Source: Ustilaginoidea virens (Eukaryota; Ascomycota; Sordariomycetes; Hypocreales; Clavicipitaceae). Taken from it: a stretch of DNA of 64,000 nt. Below, one piece after another: positions 20,978 through 33,906 of the stretch; within the stretch, counting starts at the first letter, position 1, and every line of letters starts with the position of its first letter. Below the pieces are notes generated by a model, which made no database searches, had not been told where the DNA came from, and saw only the letters and a list, made by a program, of their open reading frames with translations. Where the stretch lies: the NCBI RefSeq assembly GCF_000687475.1, contig NC_057318.1, positions 1,426,001-1,490,000 on the forward strand, read 5' to 3'. The position numbers and the translations under genes are program-made.

Positions 20978-23900
20978 CTAGCCATGCTTGGCCAGGCTTT
21001 GAAGGTTAACCAGCTCGGCATATCGTCCGTTCCTCTTCATCAGCTCCGAGTGAGTTCCCGTCTCTACAATGCGACCTTGATCAAAGACATAGATTACGTC
21101 GGCCTTTTGGATGGTGCTTAGTCTATGGGCCACGGCAATCGTCGTGCGACCCTTGGCCGCCTTATCAAGTGCGGCCTGGACGACGTGCTCGGATTCAGAG
21201 TCGAGCGCCGACGTTGCCTCGTCAAGAAGTAAGATTTTGGGATCGCGAATAAGAGCTCGGGCAATGGCAATACGTTGCTTTTGGCCACCGGACAGCAAGG
21301 TCCCCTTGCTGCCGACAATGGTATTGAAACCTTCTGGCAGGGAGATGATGAAGTCGTAAATGTTGGCTTCACGGCAAGCAAACTCAATGGCCTCGTCGGT
21401 CACGGCTTCGTTCGCGCTCCCGAGAACAATGTTATCCTTGATAGTTCCTTGATACAGTGTCGGCTCTTGGCTGACGAGAGCAATGTGGGAGCGGTAGTCG
21501 TTGATGTTGAGCGTTCTGATCTCCTTGCCGTCGACAAATACCCCTCCAGAGAGAGGGTCGTAGAACCGCTCCAGAAGGGCAATGGTCGTGCTCTTGCCGC
21601 AACCCGAGGCACCGACCAAGGCGACGTATTGGCCAGGACGGATGGCAAGGTTGAGGCCACGGACGACAGGAACTTCCGGTCGAGTGGGGTATCGGAAATG
21701 GACGTTGCGGAACTCGACAGCGCCGTCAACGTCTGGCAAGCGCTCGCCCTCGTCGGACCACGAGTCAATGGTGGGCTGGCGATCAAACAGTGTCTTGAGC
21801 TCGGCCGCGGCATGGTGAGCTTTGCCCATGTCGGGCGCAAACGAGAAGATGGCCCCCGCGGATTGGGCCCCAAAGACGACCTCCATGAAGCACAGGAAGA
21901 ACTGGAATATGTCATACTCGCCCTTGCCGATAAGAGTGCCTCCGTACCAGAAGCCTAGGGCGAAGCACAAAAAGAGCAATGACTGAGAGGCGGCATACAG
22001 CGAGCTAGACTTGAGAACCGAAATCAGACTGCGACGTTGCTGTGCAGCGAGCGACTCTCGATACTGCCGCAAAACATCTTGCTCGCGAGTCAGAGCGGCA
22101 ACGGTGCGGATAGCCGAGATGGCCTCTGAGGCAAAGGTGGCTGAAGAGGCATAAGCAGCCTTGGATCGCCGTGAAAAGTGCGCAAGCATCCAGAATCGGA
22201 AAAACCCGCAGCCAAGAAGGACGGGCATGGTGGAGATGCAAACAAGGGACAGCTTCCAACCAATGGCCAGGCTGGTGGCGCAAGCGGCAACCAGAGTGGT
22301 CGACATCATGAGCAAAGTTCCCAGAGTCGCACCACTGAGACCCGCGACATGAGTGGTCTCGGTGGAGAGGAAGGATGTCAGAGCACCAGCAGTGTTCTCG
22401 TCCTTGTCGAAGAAGGCAACATCTTGTCTGAGAATGGCTCTGAAGGCACGGTCACGAACGCGGCGGACGAGGCGCTCAGAACACACGGCAAAGGCGATGC
22501 CCTGAGCGGCAAAGGCCAGGAATTGAACAATAGCAAGCATCAGATACATGGCGCTCCAAAAGTCGGAATCCTTCTTGATTTCGTGTCGATTGCTGGGCGT
22601 GACGGGCTGTGATAAAATAACGACTTGCTTGGCGAAAAAGACCGAGGCGGTGGGGTTGCCACCACCACAGATGGCGGCGAAAACGAGGCCAAAGGCCATC
22701 AAGTGCCATTCATCCGCGTTGAAGGACGTGATCAAACGCAACAGAGTCCAGAGACTGTATTTCTTCTCTTTCTCGGGGGTTTTCCGCTCAAGTGCAACGC
22801 TGGACGCGGATTTCCGCGTAGTCGAACGACCTAGCTTGGCAGCAATGTCGTCATCAGCATCGACCGCGCATTGGCCATCCTGCATGGCCGACTTTCTTCG
22901 GATTAGCTCCTCCTCTTCTTGGTTAATGCAATCTTCTTCTTCTTCCGTCATCAAGTCCTCTACGGCAGCGATGTTCTGGGCCGAGACGAGGTTGTAGTAC
23001 GCCCCCTTTCTCTCCAGAAGGTCATCGTGTGTACCTTGCTCGACGATACGCCCAGCGCTCATGACGACGATATTGTAAGCGTCTCTGATGGTCGACAAGC
23101 GGTGGGCAATAGTGATGGTGGTCCGGCCAGCCGCTGCGACTTCCAAGGCAGCCTGCACGACTCCTTCCGACTTGGTGTCAAGGGCGGATGTAGCTTCATC
23201 GAGAAGAAGAACTGCGAGATATATTAGCACAGGCTGAGAGGAAAAAAAATGAGGTTTTTATTTTTGTTTTCTCAAACTTACTTTTGGGGTCAGACACGAC
23301 GGCACGAGCAATGGCAATACGTTGCTTTTGCCCACCAGACAAGAGGAAACCACGTTCACCGACATTTGTCTCGTAACCTTCAGGAAGAGCAGAGATGAAA
23401 TCGTGGGCATTGGCTTTGACAGCAGCCTGTATGACCATCTCCCTCTGCACATGCTCCGGTTCGTTTTCATGCCGAGTTCCGATGAGTCCGTGGCTGATGT
23501 TCTTGAAGATGGTGGTGCCGAAGAGAGTTGGTTCTTGGCTGACAAGGGCCATCTGTTGTCGGAACCACCTCAGGTTTAGAGTGCTGATGTCCTGGCCATC
23601 AAGATAGACGGCACCCTGAACCGGATCGTAAAATCGTTCCACAAGGCCGACAATGGTGCTCTTGCCGGAGCCAGAGGCACCTACCAAGGCAGTAGTTTTT
23701 CCAGCAGGTATCTCCAGGCTGACGCCATCCATGACGACTACCTCTGGTCGCGAGGGATAAATGTGCTTAATGTTTTCCAAGCGAATATTGCCCTCGAGGC
23801 TCTCAATCTTGGCGCCTTTGTCATCGCCGGGATCCAGGGGAGAAACACGGTCGATGGTGTTGAAGATCTTGGCAGCAGCCGCAATAGCGGTGGTGAAAGC

Positions 23901-25058
23901 CTGCAAGTTTGGGGCGACGTTGCCAATGTTGAAAGCGGCAATCATGACGGACATGACGATGACCAATATTTTGTTAAGAGGAATGACGCCGTCGACGAGA
24001 AAGTGGCTGCCCTGCCAAAACGCGAGTCCGTAGTTGAGGAAGAGAATCATCATCATGCCGGCGAACATGACAGCCATGGAGCTCTTGACACGGACACCAA
24101 AATACTCGGCTTGCAAAAGGTGCTTGTAATATTGCTTCGCCAGGCGATCCTGGGTGCCGAAGGCGATTGCGCTGCGGATGGAGCTGACAACCTCCTCTGC
24201 GACAATGCCACCTTTGGCGTAGGCTTCCAGCGAGTTCTTGCTGTGCTTGACGATGAAGCGTGAAGCAATGCCGATATTGGCGACCAATGCAAACACGGTG
24301 GCGGAGAGAATGAGCGTGAGCTTCCAGTAGTTGATGAAGGCGATGACGAAGGCGGTAACAAAGGTGGCGATGGCGGCCAGTGTAAGGGATATCTTTTCCG
24401 AGATGCCTTCCTGGATGAGATTGGTGTCGGCGGTGATGCGGGTGGTAACCTCGCCAGCACCGACTTTGTCGAAGAAGCCGATGTTCTGACGCATACAGCT
24501 CTCTAGATAGTGCTCACGAATCTTGGCGCTGAGGTGCTCACCAGTGTAGATGAAGCCGACGGTGCAAATGTACGTGACGACGAACTCGGCAATGGCCAGG
24601 TAAACGAAGTAGAGAACAAATTTGCTCATTTCATCGACAAAGGAGTCGTACGTCATCTTTCCCCCGGAAAAGAAGAAATCTTGAAAGGTTCGTTGAAGGT
24701 TAGCAAAGAGGACGGTCATGAGGGGTAGAGCAGCCCCGGAGGCAATGGCGCAGATTGCTGAAACAGCGAGGATGAGGACATCATTGCGTGAAGCGTAGCG
24801 ATATAGGACCGCGACACCCTGCTTAAGCTCGGGCACGGCAATTTGGCGCCTCAAGACGTCTGCCTCATGAGGGGGGAGATGGCTGTAGGAGTCATGCGAG
24901 TCGACGGCCGGGGGCGGCGCAGCGACCTTGGAGTCGGCTTTGGCCAATGCGTGTTTGAAGAGCGACTTTTCGACGAGAGGGTTCGCCTTGCCGTTGGTGG
25001 AAGACTGTTCCGAGTCGGAATGAGGCGGCGCAGTCTTTTCCTGACGAGGGTCGGCCAT
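20978..25058 (-). CDS. ABCB-type full ABC transporter (multidrug/P-glycoprotein family)
   Basis: Exons 25058-23282 and 23211-20978 (1336 aa), with one 70 bp intron (donor GTAAGT, branch GCTAAT, acceptor CGCAG) splitting the first Walker B as DPK|ILLLDEATSALD. The order is TMD1-NBD1-TMD2-NBD2. NBD1 has Walker A GASGSGKST near residue 459, LSGGQKQR near 571 and ILLLDEATSALD; NBD2 has Walker A GASGCGKST near 1126, LSGGQKQR near 1230 and ILLLDEATSALDSES. Both H-loops (AHRLST) are present, so both sites look competent. Length and layout match fungal Pmd1/Mdr1-type exporters that pump hydrophobic compounds or peptides out of the cell. No biosynthetic cluster surrounds it, so the substrate is unknown. 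The start ATG 25058 (MADPRQEK) follows a CAATA-rich leader; an apparent upstream extension begins at a non-ATG codon. Confidence 0.95.
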
Positions 25059-27143
25059 GCTGCCTAATCCAACACAATACAATGCAATGCAATACAATAC
25101 AATACAATATAATACAATGGCGCGCCGTTGGCGGCGTTGGCGCCGTTGGGCGGGTCGGCACAGAGGGCAAAAAGCGGCAGCGACGGCTGGATGAATTCAG
25201 TTATCCGGGGTGGCTTGAAGGAGAAGGGTTCGAATGTGGAGCGGCGAAGAGGGTTAATCAGTCTCGTTGGATTTTCGTGGATTTCTCAGCGAGTTTCCCC
25301 CCCTTTGCATCGGCTGTCAGGCCCGAAGTCGGTCTAGTCGTCTTGGGACGAGACTGGCTGGGAGCAGCTGCCTGGTAGCTGCCAGGCAGTTGCTGCGGTT
25401 GTGGCAGTTGCTGCGAGCCGTGCAAGGAAGGAAGGAAGGAAGGACGGCGGTCGGTGTTGGGAGGGCAATTGCGACTTGGAGTTTTCCCGAGAGTCAAGTT
25501 ACATGATGCGGCAACCCAACCAGACCACATAAACACAAAACGTATGGCGAACGGGACGCGCAAGTTGACGTTGATGTCCCTTTATATGGAAATACGGGAA
25601 ATACGGGTGAGGATATCAGATCCCATCTTTGCTCCTTGCCGCCAACCCCGAGCTAATAAAAGGTCGGCCGGAGATAGCCAAGTCCGCAAACAAGACATTG
25701 TCTTAGCTCCGACGTTGGGCGAGCCGCTCTCCAAGGACGACCAGAATAAGACGGAAGGCAGGGCATGACATCCATCGGTTAGTCATGCGGCGGTTTCCCC
25801 TGCGGCGGGGCGGACCAGCAAAGGGATTGATGTCTGGTGGTCGTAAGCTGACCAGCCAGAGACGGGTACGTACTCGGCACGGCGTACAGATGTCACAATG
25901 CGCTGGGGTGCAAGCCAGGACCAGCCAGGGCAAGGCTGCAAGCTTGAGCCTTGAGCCTGCCTAAGGTACCTAAGGTAAGGTAGGTAGGTACCTACATGTA
26001 CCTACCTGCTGACCTGATGCAGGTGGTATCGACAGTACATGTGCTGTGCACTCTGGTCCGGATACCTGAAGGTACCTACCTTAGGTTCATATGTAAGCTT
26101 CCATATTAGTTGCCTCCCCGGTCGTTCTGGCATGCAGTTGACATGGACATTCCCGCATTCCCACGTGTAGGCGGCTTCACAACTCGGCATCGTGAGCTAC
26201 TACTATACAATAGCTGTGTGGCGGCCGGTGCTGTTTCAAGCTGGCATCGGGGAAGGCTTCAGTCAGCCACGGTGGGAATCTGCTCTGTGCTCCACGCAGA
26301 TTCTCATGAAGAAATCTCCCAGTCTCGTCTCTCCTTGGCACTGTCTCGATGATTTTTTATTAAGCTGGCCCGGGCTAACCACTACTACTACCAACTATTG
26401 ACCTTGGGTCAACTTAGGTACATAGGTACTAGGTTAGTAGACAGCTGGCGGCCAGGCTGGGGCCCCTGTCCCAAGTCCCACTGATACCAGACTTGACAAG
26501 TACTGTGCGTCCTACCATCCAAGTTTCCTTTTCCCCATTCAGCTCTGCGGCAGGCGGTGCCGGATTTCCGCTCTCAAATTCTTTCACCAAGCCAAACAGC
26601 AACCAAACCAGACAGACAATACCTGGCCCTGGGCCACGCGTCGTCGGTCCGCTTGTGCAACAACAGCACATGCAACAATCCAGCTTCGGGCTGGGGGGGG
26701 GGGGAAGGGGGAAGGGGGGGTTCATTGGGATGAGTCACTGGCCAAGTGACGTGACGACTTCTGAGTTGGCCCATGGCGATGCAGAGGCGCCACCAGCTAG
26801 CTAGCTCCAGTCTGGTCCCTTCTTCCATGCTGATGCTGATGCTGATGCTGATGATGTCTGGTCCGTTGCTCTTTCCCTGCGCACCACTCCGCCCGCTGTG
26901 CCACCAACCACACCGCATAACATGACCGCATCTTTGCACATGCAGTTGCCTGGCTTGCAGCTGGTTGCAGTTGGCTTTCGGAGCCTTCCAACTGCCCGAG
27001 CCCCGTGCCAGCACCTCAACTCATCAACAATCCGCCTGGCGGCCTGACTCAACGACTCCGTACCTCCTACTTACATACCTACCTACCTACCTCTAACCTA
27101 CCTCCTGGTGGGCAACCCCATGTTTTTGAACCGTCACCGCCAC

Positions 27144-27227
27144 ATTGCAGATTGCAGATTGCAGATTGCAGATTGCAGATTGCAGATTGTTGATTTCTGA
27201 TTGCTGATTGCTGATTGCTGATTGCAG
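27144..27227. repeat. ATTGCAG/CTGATTG 7 bp tandem array
   Basis: About six ATTGCAG units followed by four CTGATTG units; related 7 bp units in a directly adjoining array. Confidence 0.9.
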
Positions 27228-27284
27228 GCGTCAACAGGCAGCAGCCCAACTAACAGCAGCCGAGTTCATCTCGTCGGAGCAACA

Positions 27285-27340
27285 ACACCAACACACCAAC
27301 ACACCAACACACCAACACACCAACACACCAACACACCAAT
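27285..27340. repeat. ACACCAAC 8 bp tandem repeat
   Basis: Roughly seven copies of an 8 bp unit. Confidence 0.9.
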
Positions 27341-28566
27341 CAACACACACCGGATCATTGACGCAATGCCAAAGTCGACATGGGCATTTAAAGAAGAAAA
27401 AGCTCAGAACAGGCTTGCCGAGAGCAGCATTGGGAGGCTGCATCTGCAGTCAAAGCACGATATCCGTGCCCCATCATGTCAATCATTCCGAAGCGTCGCT
27501 CAAAAACAGGTCCCATACGATGCTCCAACGAAGAGAAGAGCAGCCCGAGCACCCGAGCACCCGGGGTGTACTCGATGATGTAACGATCCGCAGAGCTGAA
27601 CGGAACCCAATCCAGACAAAAAAAAAAAAAAAGCAAACGTTTAGTTGGTGTGGTTGCTGCCTATTGCTTGCTCCCCTTGCCATCTATATCTATCTACCTG
27701 TTCGTCAACCGTGCGTCGTTTTTTCCATGCAAAGGGCGGCCGGCCACCAGTCCACGGATTCACGCTGTCTCTGTGGTTTGTAGCTTTGTACTCCGTACCG
27801 AGTAGGCATGTGGGCAGAGAAGCCGCCTATTGTTTATTGCCCGCAGGAGTTGCCGACAAAAACGTTCACGTTCCCCAGGAGCATCCCCAGCATCTGCCGC
27901 ATCTGCCGCATCGCAATTGTCTGGTGCCTTGCAAGGTTCCCTCCCTTGGTACCGGTACCTCGGTCTCGGGGGTGATTGTACCCCAAGGTTCAAAGTGCTG
28001 CTTGTTGCCGTCCCGGAACCCCATTCGTTCTTCTTTCTTTGTCTTGTATCTGTCGATTTTCCCGTTCCGAGCGCGGCATGGCATGTATCCGTACTCCGTA
28101 GATATGAATATGAAGTTGTAGAAGTGGGCCCACGTACTCTGTACCCGGTAAACGAAACCGTAACCGTCCGTAACTTTTTATCCGTATTAGACTATTAGTC
28201 GTACATATGCAGTTGTCTGTCACTCGGTAGTTTCTCGAAAATTCTATCCGAGTCATCCACAAATGCAACGAACGTCGTGTCGCCCAGACTGAATTTCACA
28301 ACCACCGCCATGCATTTCGCCCACTCTCGGACAATCCAGCATCAACGAGGCAATAACCATTCATCTCAGGCACCCCTCGGCACACAGGTGCCTTGACGAA
28401 CTTGCCTTGCGAAAACTGCCAGCCTGGCTCCCGTCCGCCCAGCCCAGCGTCAAACGCATCAGTCATCAAACTTGCAAGATCCATCCATCACCAACCAAAC
28501 CAATCCGCTTCACGCACTCCTTCCGAAAGAAGAAAAGACTAAAGCGGCGCTCGGCTCCCCCAGGAT

Positions 28567-29381
28567 ATGCACCGACACCTCGCTCACCCCCTGCTCCTCG
28601 TCGTCGTCGTCGTCGTCCTCCTCCTCGCCCTCCCGCTCCTCGCCACCGCAACCCCCAGGGACGCCATCCTCCTCTCGCGCGTCCAATCCCTCACGCTCCG
28701 CGGCCACGGCGCCAGGACCACCAACCGCCGCGTCGCGGCCATCCCGCAGCTGAGATGCGTCTCCTCAAAACCCCTCTGCGACCTGTACGCAATCGACGTC
28801 ATGCGCTGCACCAACCAGGGCTCGTCGTACGGCGGCGAGGACATCGAATGGAGCTGCTCGGCCACCCTGCCCGAGGAGCTGAAGCTGGGCACCACGGACG
28901 TCATCTGCGAGGGCTACGCGGGCCCCGACGACCCGTACGTCCTCAGGGGTAGCTGCGGCGTCGAGTACAGCCTGGAGCTGACGGGCAAAGGCAAGCAGAG
29001 GTACCCGGGCCTGGCCAGCTCGCACGGCGGGTACTTTGGCGGCGGGCGGGGGCGGGGGCCGGGGCCGACGGACCTGTCGGCTTGGCTGTTCGGCCTTGTC
29101 TTTGTCGCCGTGCTGGCGTGGATCCTGTACGCGGCTTGTTACGGGGAGAACGGGGTCCGGAGACGGCCGCGAGCTACGGGGGGACGGAGATGGGGAGGCG
29201 GCGGCGGCGGAGGAGGAGGAGGAGGAGGAGGAGGATGGGGTCCTGGCAACGATCCGCCGCCGCCTTACCCTGGCACAAAGCCGTCGTCCTCGTCGCAGCA
29301 GCAGGGGCAGGGCTGGTCTCCGGGCTTCTGGAGCGGCCTGTTGGGAGGCGCCGCGGCTGGCTATCTGGCTGGCAACCGGGG

Positions 29382-29412
<31 letters not shown>

Positions 29413-29565
29413 CGTCGTGTCTACGACGGCGGCTGGCAGAGCAGTCCCTGGGACTCGGAGCCGTACAGCCCAAGACCCTCCCCGGCGGCATCGTCGTCCT
29501 TTTCGTCAGCTTCTAGCTCCGCTCGACATGAGAGCACTGGATTTGGATCTACGCGCCGCCGATAG
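28567..29565 (+). CDS. SARAF-like store-operated calcium entry regulator (TMEM66 family)
   Basis: Single exon, 332 aa, ATG 28567. A signal peptide (residues 1-29, a long Leu/Val core) precedes the lumenal SARAF domain (about 60-145) with the conserved cysteines and phrases QLRCVSSKPLCDLY, VMRCTNQG, DIEWSCSATLPEEL, VICEGYAGPDDPYVLRGSCG and VEYSLELT. One membrane span follows at about 171-193, then a cytosolic tail rich in Gly (a run of 14), Ser and Pro. In animals SARAF is an ER membrane protein that damps store-operated calcium entry; fungi lack clear STIM/Orai, so the fungal role is less certain. The tail has a PPPPYPG stretch, a possible WW-domain (Rsp5-type ligase) docking site. Gly-coding GGC/GGA repeats may vary in length between strains. 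Confidence 0.93.
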
Positions 29566-30404
29566 CTGGGCATTGCTGGGCATTGCTGGCATTGTTGGCA
29601 TTGTTGGCATGGTCTGGTCTGGTCTGGTCTTGTTGGTTCTGTCGTCTTGTTGGGTATTGTTGGGTCGAGGACCATGATAGCAACATGATGATGATGCCAT
29701 GTCAGCTAAAGCGAGAGACATTGGCAAGTCATTTGTTTCCTGCATTCGCTGGCCAACTTTTCTCTCTGCTCTGGCACATTTGACCTGTCAGTTTCTCCGT
29801 CTCTCGTTATCCAACCTCGCTCCCTCCAGCTACCTTCAAGAGAAAAGCAAGAAAGAAGACAAAGATGAGAGAAGCATGAGAGAAGCATGAGAGAAGCATG
29901 AGAGAAGCATGAGAGAAACATGAGGAACATGAGAAACATGCGTCAGCTGCCCAGTGCAACCGCCATCGATATACCTGCACATTCAGTCAATGTTGCCGGT
30001 TTAACGTTGGCTGTCCTGCCCTGTATGTACGTACACGTGGCAAAAGGTTACAATCCACGACTCAAGCCTTCTCCTCGTAAAATTACAGTATCCAAACAGG
30101 ACGTGTCGTCCTTTGCCACCTTTCTTTTACATATGCCCGCCCGCTAGCGACCACGAGCTCTCACCAGCCTGTAGACCGCACAGAGAGCTTGTAGGTTTGT
30201 GGCTGCAGCCGCTGGTCGCCCAAATGTATAGCAAACAATTCCGTGGCCCCCATAATCCCATGCAAGCGCCTGTCACCCGTCCGTTTTAGCGTGTAACAAG
30301 AAATCAAGAGGAAAGAAAAGGGTGGAAAAAACAAGAAAAATATGCCGACAGGAGCAAAAACGTGAAAAGTGATGAATCTCACACGGCGGGAAGCAGCCGC
30401 CTCA
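29566..30404. other. Convergent spacer between the SARAF-like gene and bre1
   Basis: Contains the 3' flanks of both genes. Visible are GGCATTGTT/GGTCTGGTCT repeats (29569-29637) and an AGAGAAGCATG tandem (29865-29930). No gene is supported. Confidence 0.6.
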
Positions 30405-33222
30405 TCAATGATGAACAGGCATGACGTCCATCTTGTCAAAAGCCCGGGAACACGTGGGGCACTTGCGCATCCTGTTGCTGATTCGGTCGTCGACGCATTT
30501 GTTGCAGAACAGGTGACCGCATGTTTTGAGCGCCGTGTTCTTGAAGTTGTTTCTGCAGATGGTGCAAAGCGCGAATGTCTAGGGAGGGACCCGTTAGATT
30601 CCGCGCGCCATTCAGGCAAAAGGCAAAAGAGAAGAGGGCTGGGGTTACGAGTTGAGCAAGAGAGAAGAACCATGCCATGCGGCTGACTTTCTCCCGACTC
30701 CAAGACCCAAACTTACTCGAAGCATTTCTTCCTCCTCTGATGAATTGCTCAACGCCTTGCTCTTCCAATTGTCTCGATCCTTTTGGGCATGTTCGACTCG
30801 GACCTTTAACTTCTCCACCTCGGCTTCTTGGATGGTATTACGTTCTCGAACAACTGCCGAGGCATTGTCGCGAGATTTCACCAGGCTTGTCAAATCGGTG
30901 ATTTGTCGACTCAGCGAGTCGGAGCGTCTCACGGCCTCCAGGCTGGTCGTCTCCATCTTCTTGTTCTCTGCCGCCAACGCTGCGTTGGACTGCTTCAAGT
31001 CTCCAACTTGCTTCTCGAGGTTGCTGAGCAGTACTCGGTTCTGGGCCTCCAGGTCTTTCAGCTGAGCAATGATCTCGGCGCTCTTGCTATTCTGGTGTCT
31101 GAGTGACCTGATCTCATTGTTTCGAGTGTCGGCGTCCTTTCGGGCCGCAAAATACTTCTGATCCGCCTTGCTCTTCTCGGCAATCAAGAGGGAAATCTTC
31201 TCTTCCAACGCAACAAAGTCCATCACCTTCTTTTGCGCCAGATCCTTCATCTTCTTGTAGGCTTTCTCTATGGACGGCAATTCTTGGTTGATGGACTGAA
31301 AGTCTTGCTGCAGCTTCTTGTACTTTTGTTCCAGTTCGCCTGGTGAAAGATGACCAGCATCTTCTTCACTCGTCGTCACCTCTTGACCTTGTGACTCCTG
31401 GAACCTGGAGATCTGAGACTCCAGCGCAGCAATACGGTCGTCTTTGGCGCTGCAAAGATCCTTGACTTGCTCGATCGAGGTCCTTTCCTGCTCCATGCCG
31501 GCCTTTCGTTGGGAATTTTCAGCCAGAATCTCGTCTCTGGCTGAACGAACCCTTGCCAGGTCTTGGTCTCTTGACATGATGTCGGCTTCCAATTCCTGCG
31601 TTACTTGATTCGCATCCGCCTCCAGCTGAATTTTCCACGCGGTGCGTTCTGCCTGCAGTTTTTCGGCCTCCTCTCGAAGCTGCTTGTTGGTTGCCTCGAG
31701 ATTGTTGATTCTCTTGATCAACTCCTCGTTCTGCGCCTTGAACTGCTTGAAAACATCTGTGCGGATAAAATCTTCGTCTGTCCATGTTTCACGGCGTGAT
31801 TTAAGTGTCGAGTTCTCGTCTTGCAGAGCCTTCAGCTCGGATAGGATGGAATCGAGCTGTTCCTTCTGCTTTGTCGCCGAGGCCGATACCTCCTCGTACT
31901 TGAGCAGAAGCTCATCCGTCGAACCATTTACTTCATGTTGATCGGATGCGACCTCGTTTGTTGCCGCAGCTCCAGTGGGACGTGTGGAGTTTGCAAAGGC
32001 TTGTTGCTCCAGCTTTTGTACTTGCGCACTCTTGGCTCGATCCAGCTTCTTTTCAGCCTTGAAGTACCGCAAAGTGGCCGCATTCAACTGTTCAGAAAGC
32101 TGGTCCTTTTCTGTATGCAGGCGATCCAACTTCAGCATGTACTCTTTCTGGGACGCCAATAGTTTGTTGACTCTCCCTTCCAGGGCAGCAGCGTCTGGCG
32201 TCAAGGAGCCGCGCTGAGCGGAGATGCGGCCAAGAAGAGACTCGGCTTTCGTTTTGATAGTTTTTCCTTTATCTTGGAGGTGGGTCTGAAATTCGCTTAA
32301 ATCTTTGAAATTAATCCCGCTGAGATATGGTGGTTCTAGAATCGGAGTCGTTAGCGTCACGAGTGCCAAAAGAGAGATACGGGATTTTATATATATATAT
32401 ACCGGATGTAGCTGGATCGTCTGACATTTGGGACTGGGCTACAACTTCCAGTTCTTGAAGCAGCTAGAACCAGTCAACATCAACTCGAATATTTACTCAA
32501 GAAAGATGAAAAGAAAATAAAGAAGGTAAGGAAAAGAAAGCAAGCTCACTTGACGCCACCAAGCATCTATGATTTTCAAGTGATCATCGTGATGGACGCA
32601 TCGCTTGTGCAGCTCTTCGAGACGTGATTCAGCCGTGGCAGCCTTGCGACTATATTCTTGCATTTGGCGGTATATGGCTCCTTTGGTATATGCCTAAAAA
32701 CAACAAGCCCGGGTCAGTATCATGACGGACGCAAAGACAGTCCATCGACGCAACCAGGCCATGAAACTCGGCAAAATCAACGACAAGAAACACTACTGAA
32801 GTGCATTACAGGCAGCCAGAAAAACATCGGCCATGCAATTGAAACAAATCTGGATGGCTGAGCCATGTGACGCATCATCTTGGTGACGAATCTCGCCTGG
32901 GCGCAAAATTCGAAGCAAAACGCCGTCACTCGACTGGAAAGACCCGTAGAGCGGGTGAATCCATACCGGATGACCGTGTACCGTGAAAAAAAGGAGGGGG
33001 AGTCGCTCAAACTGAAAGCTCGTGGTGGCAACTTACTTCAACCCAGCCTTCCTCCTTCATTTCTATCGCATCATCCTTCGTCTTGGAACCATTCACAGCG
33101 ACTCTTTTGCTGGGAGGAGCAGTCAAATCATCGGCGCCGCCGATGGCGGGCCTCTTCCTATCCTCCATCTTGGAGAGAACGGACGGACGAGGCGAGGTGG
33201 ACGGTGACGTTGCTACAGGCAT
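30405..33222 (-). CDS. bre1: E3 ubiquitin ligase BRE1 (histone H2B monoubiquitination)
   Basis: Five exons: 33222-33037, 32693-32550, 32463-32403, 32335-30717, 30578-30405 (727 aa). All four introns have GT/AG ends and join in phase; the 343 bp first intron is the longest. The start is ATG 33222 ([13 protein letters not shown]); a frame beginning 15 bp upstream starts with GTG, and ATG 33168 (MEDRKRP) is a conserved alternative. The protein has an N-terminal basic patch (PPSKRVAV), the Rad6-binding-type segment [19 protein letters not shown], a long coiled coil (about residues 125-650) and a C-terminal C3HC4 RING ([17 protein letters not shown]) encoded by the last exon. With Rad6 it ubiquitinates histone H2B, promoting H3K4/K79 methylation and transcription elongation. 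It is divergent from bdp1. Confidence 0.96.
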
Positions 33223-33906
33223 CAGACCACGCGTCACAGAAGTCCCCTAGCTCAGCGAAGAGGTGTCCTCAAGACGAGAGGCTGGCGGCGACTACGCTCC
33301 TGAGCCACGTGCCTTGCTGCGACGGACGCTGCGCTGGTTGTCATCAAGCCAATTCCGCAAGAGGGATTGTTGTTGGGGCCTGTGACGGTTGGTAAAATGG
33401 GGGCGGAAGAGAGTTGGGATCGTGGGCCAAGCAAGGAGGTTGAAATTTCAACGTCCCGACTCGCAAATGAGAGAGAAGAGAGAGAGAGGCATGGGCTGCT
33501 TCACCAAAGCAGACCACTCCCGCGCTAAGCTCGATTGGGTCTTGCTTATCGATGACTTGTCCCTCCCCCCCCCCGGGGGGGATGTCGGGTAAACGTCGCT
33601 TTCTTATTCTTTTGTGTGTGTGGGGGGGAGGAGGGGGGGGGGAGTTTGGTGGTGTGGATGTGACCTTCTCCGAGACCGGCATTTGGCAGGGCCCCACTCT
33701 CACGTTCTTTTGGGGATTTTTTTGGTTTTGGGAAAAGCCTTTTGTAGCAAGACGGAAAAAGCCTTGACGATTTGCCCAGCCCTGGGACTAGCGATTCAAG
33801 TCACATCACCGTGCCGGATTGACCTTTTTTTTTTTTCCCCCGTTTTTCCCTGTCCCTTTGTCCTTGTTGCTTGATGCGCGGCTGAGTTAGCCCAGTCTCC
33901 CTCGCG
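33223..33906. promoter_or_regulatory. Shared bidirectional promoter region of bre1 and bdp1
   Basis: A 684 bp interval between two divergent start codons must contain both promoters. It holds a C8/G-run inverted stretch (CCCCCCCCCCGGGGGGG, near 33568-33584), a G-rich block (33621-33643) and T runs close to the bdp1 ATG. No TATA box was identified with confidence. Confidence 0.6.

Larger units (their letters stand above)
25059..28566. other. Divergent spacer between the ABC transporter and the SARAF-like gene
   Basis: About 3.5 kb between two divergently transcribed genes, so it contains both promoters. A CAATA/CAATG repeat (25077-25118) lies directly upstream of the transporter ATG and is probably in its 5' leader. 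Other structure: GGTACCTAAGG/CCTACC islands (25963-26090, 26411-26440, 27070-27110), TGATGC repeats (26828-26853), GCAGATT/CTGATTG tandem (27144-27227), ACACCAAC tandem (27285-27340) and TACTCCGTA motifs (27788-27798, 28091-28100). No gene is supported. Confidence 0.6.

Noticed and set aside
20978..29565. A secondary-metabolite cluster around the ABC transporter
   Set aside because: No PKS, NRPS, terpene cyclase, P450 or pathway regulator lies within the window; the velvet gene is a global regulator and is 11 kb away.
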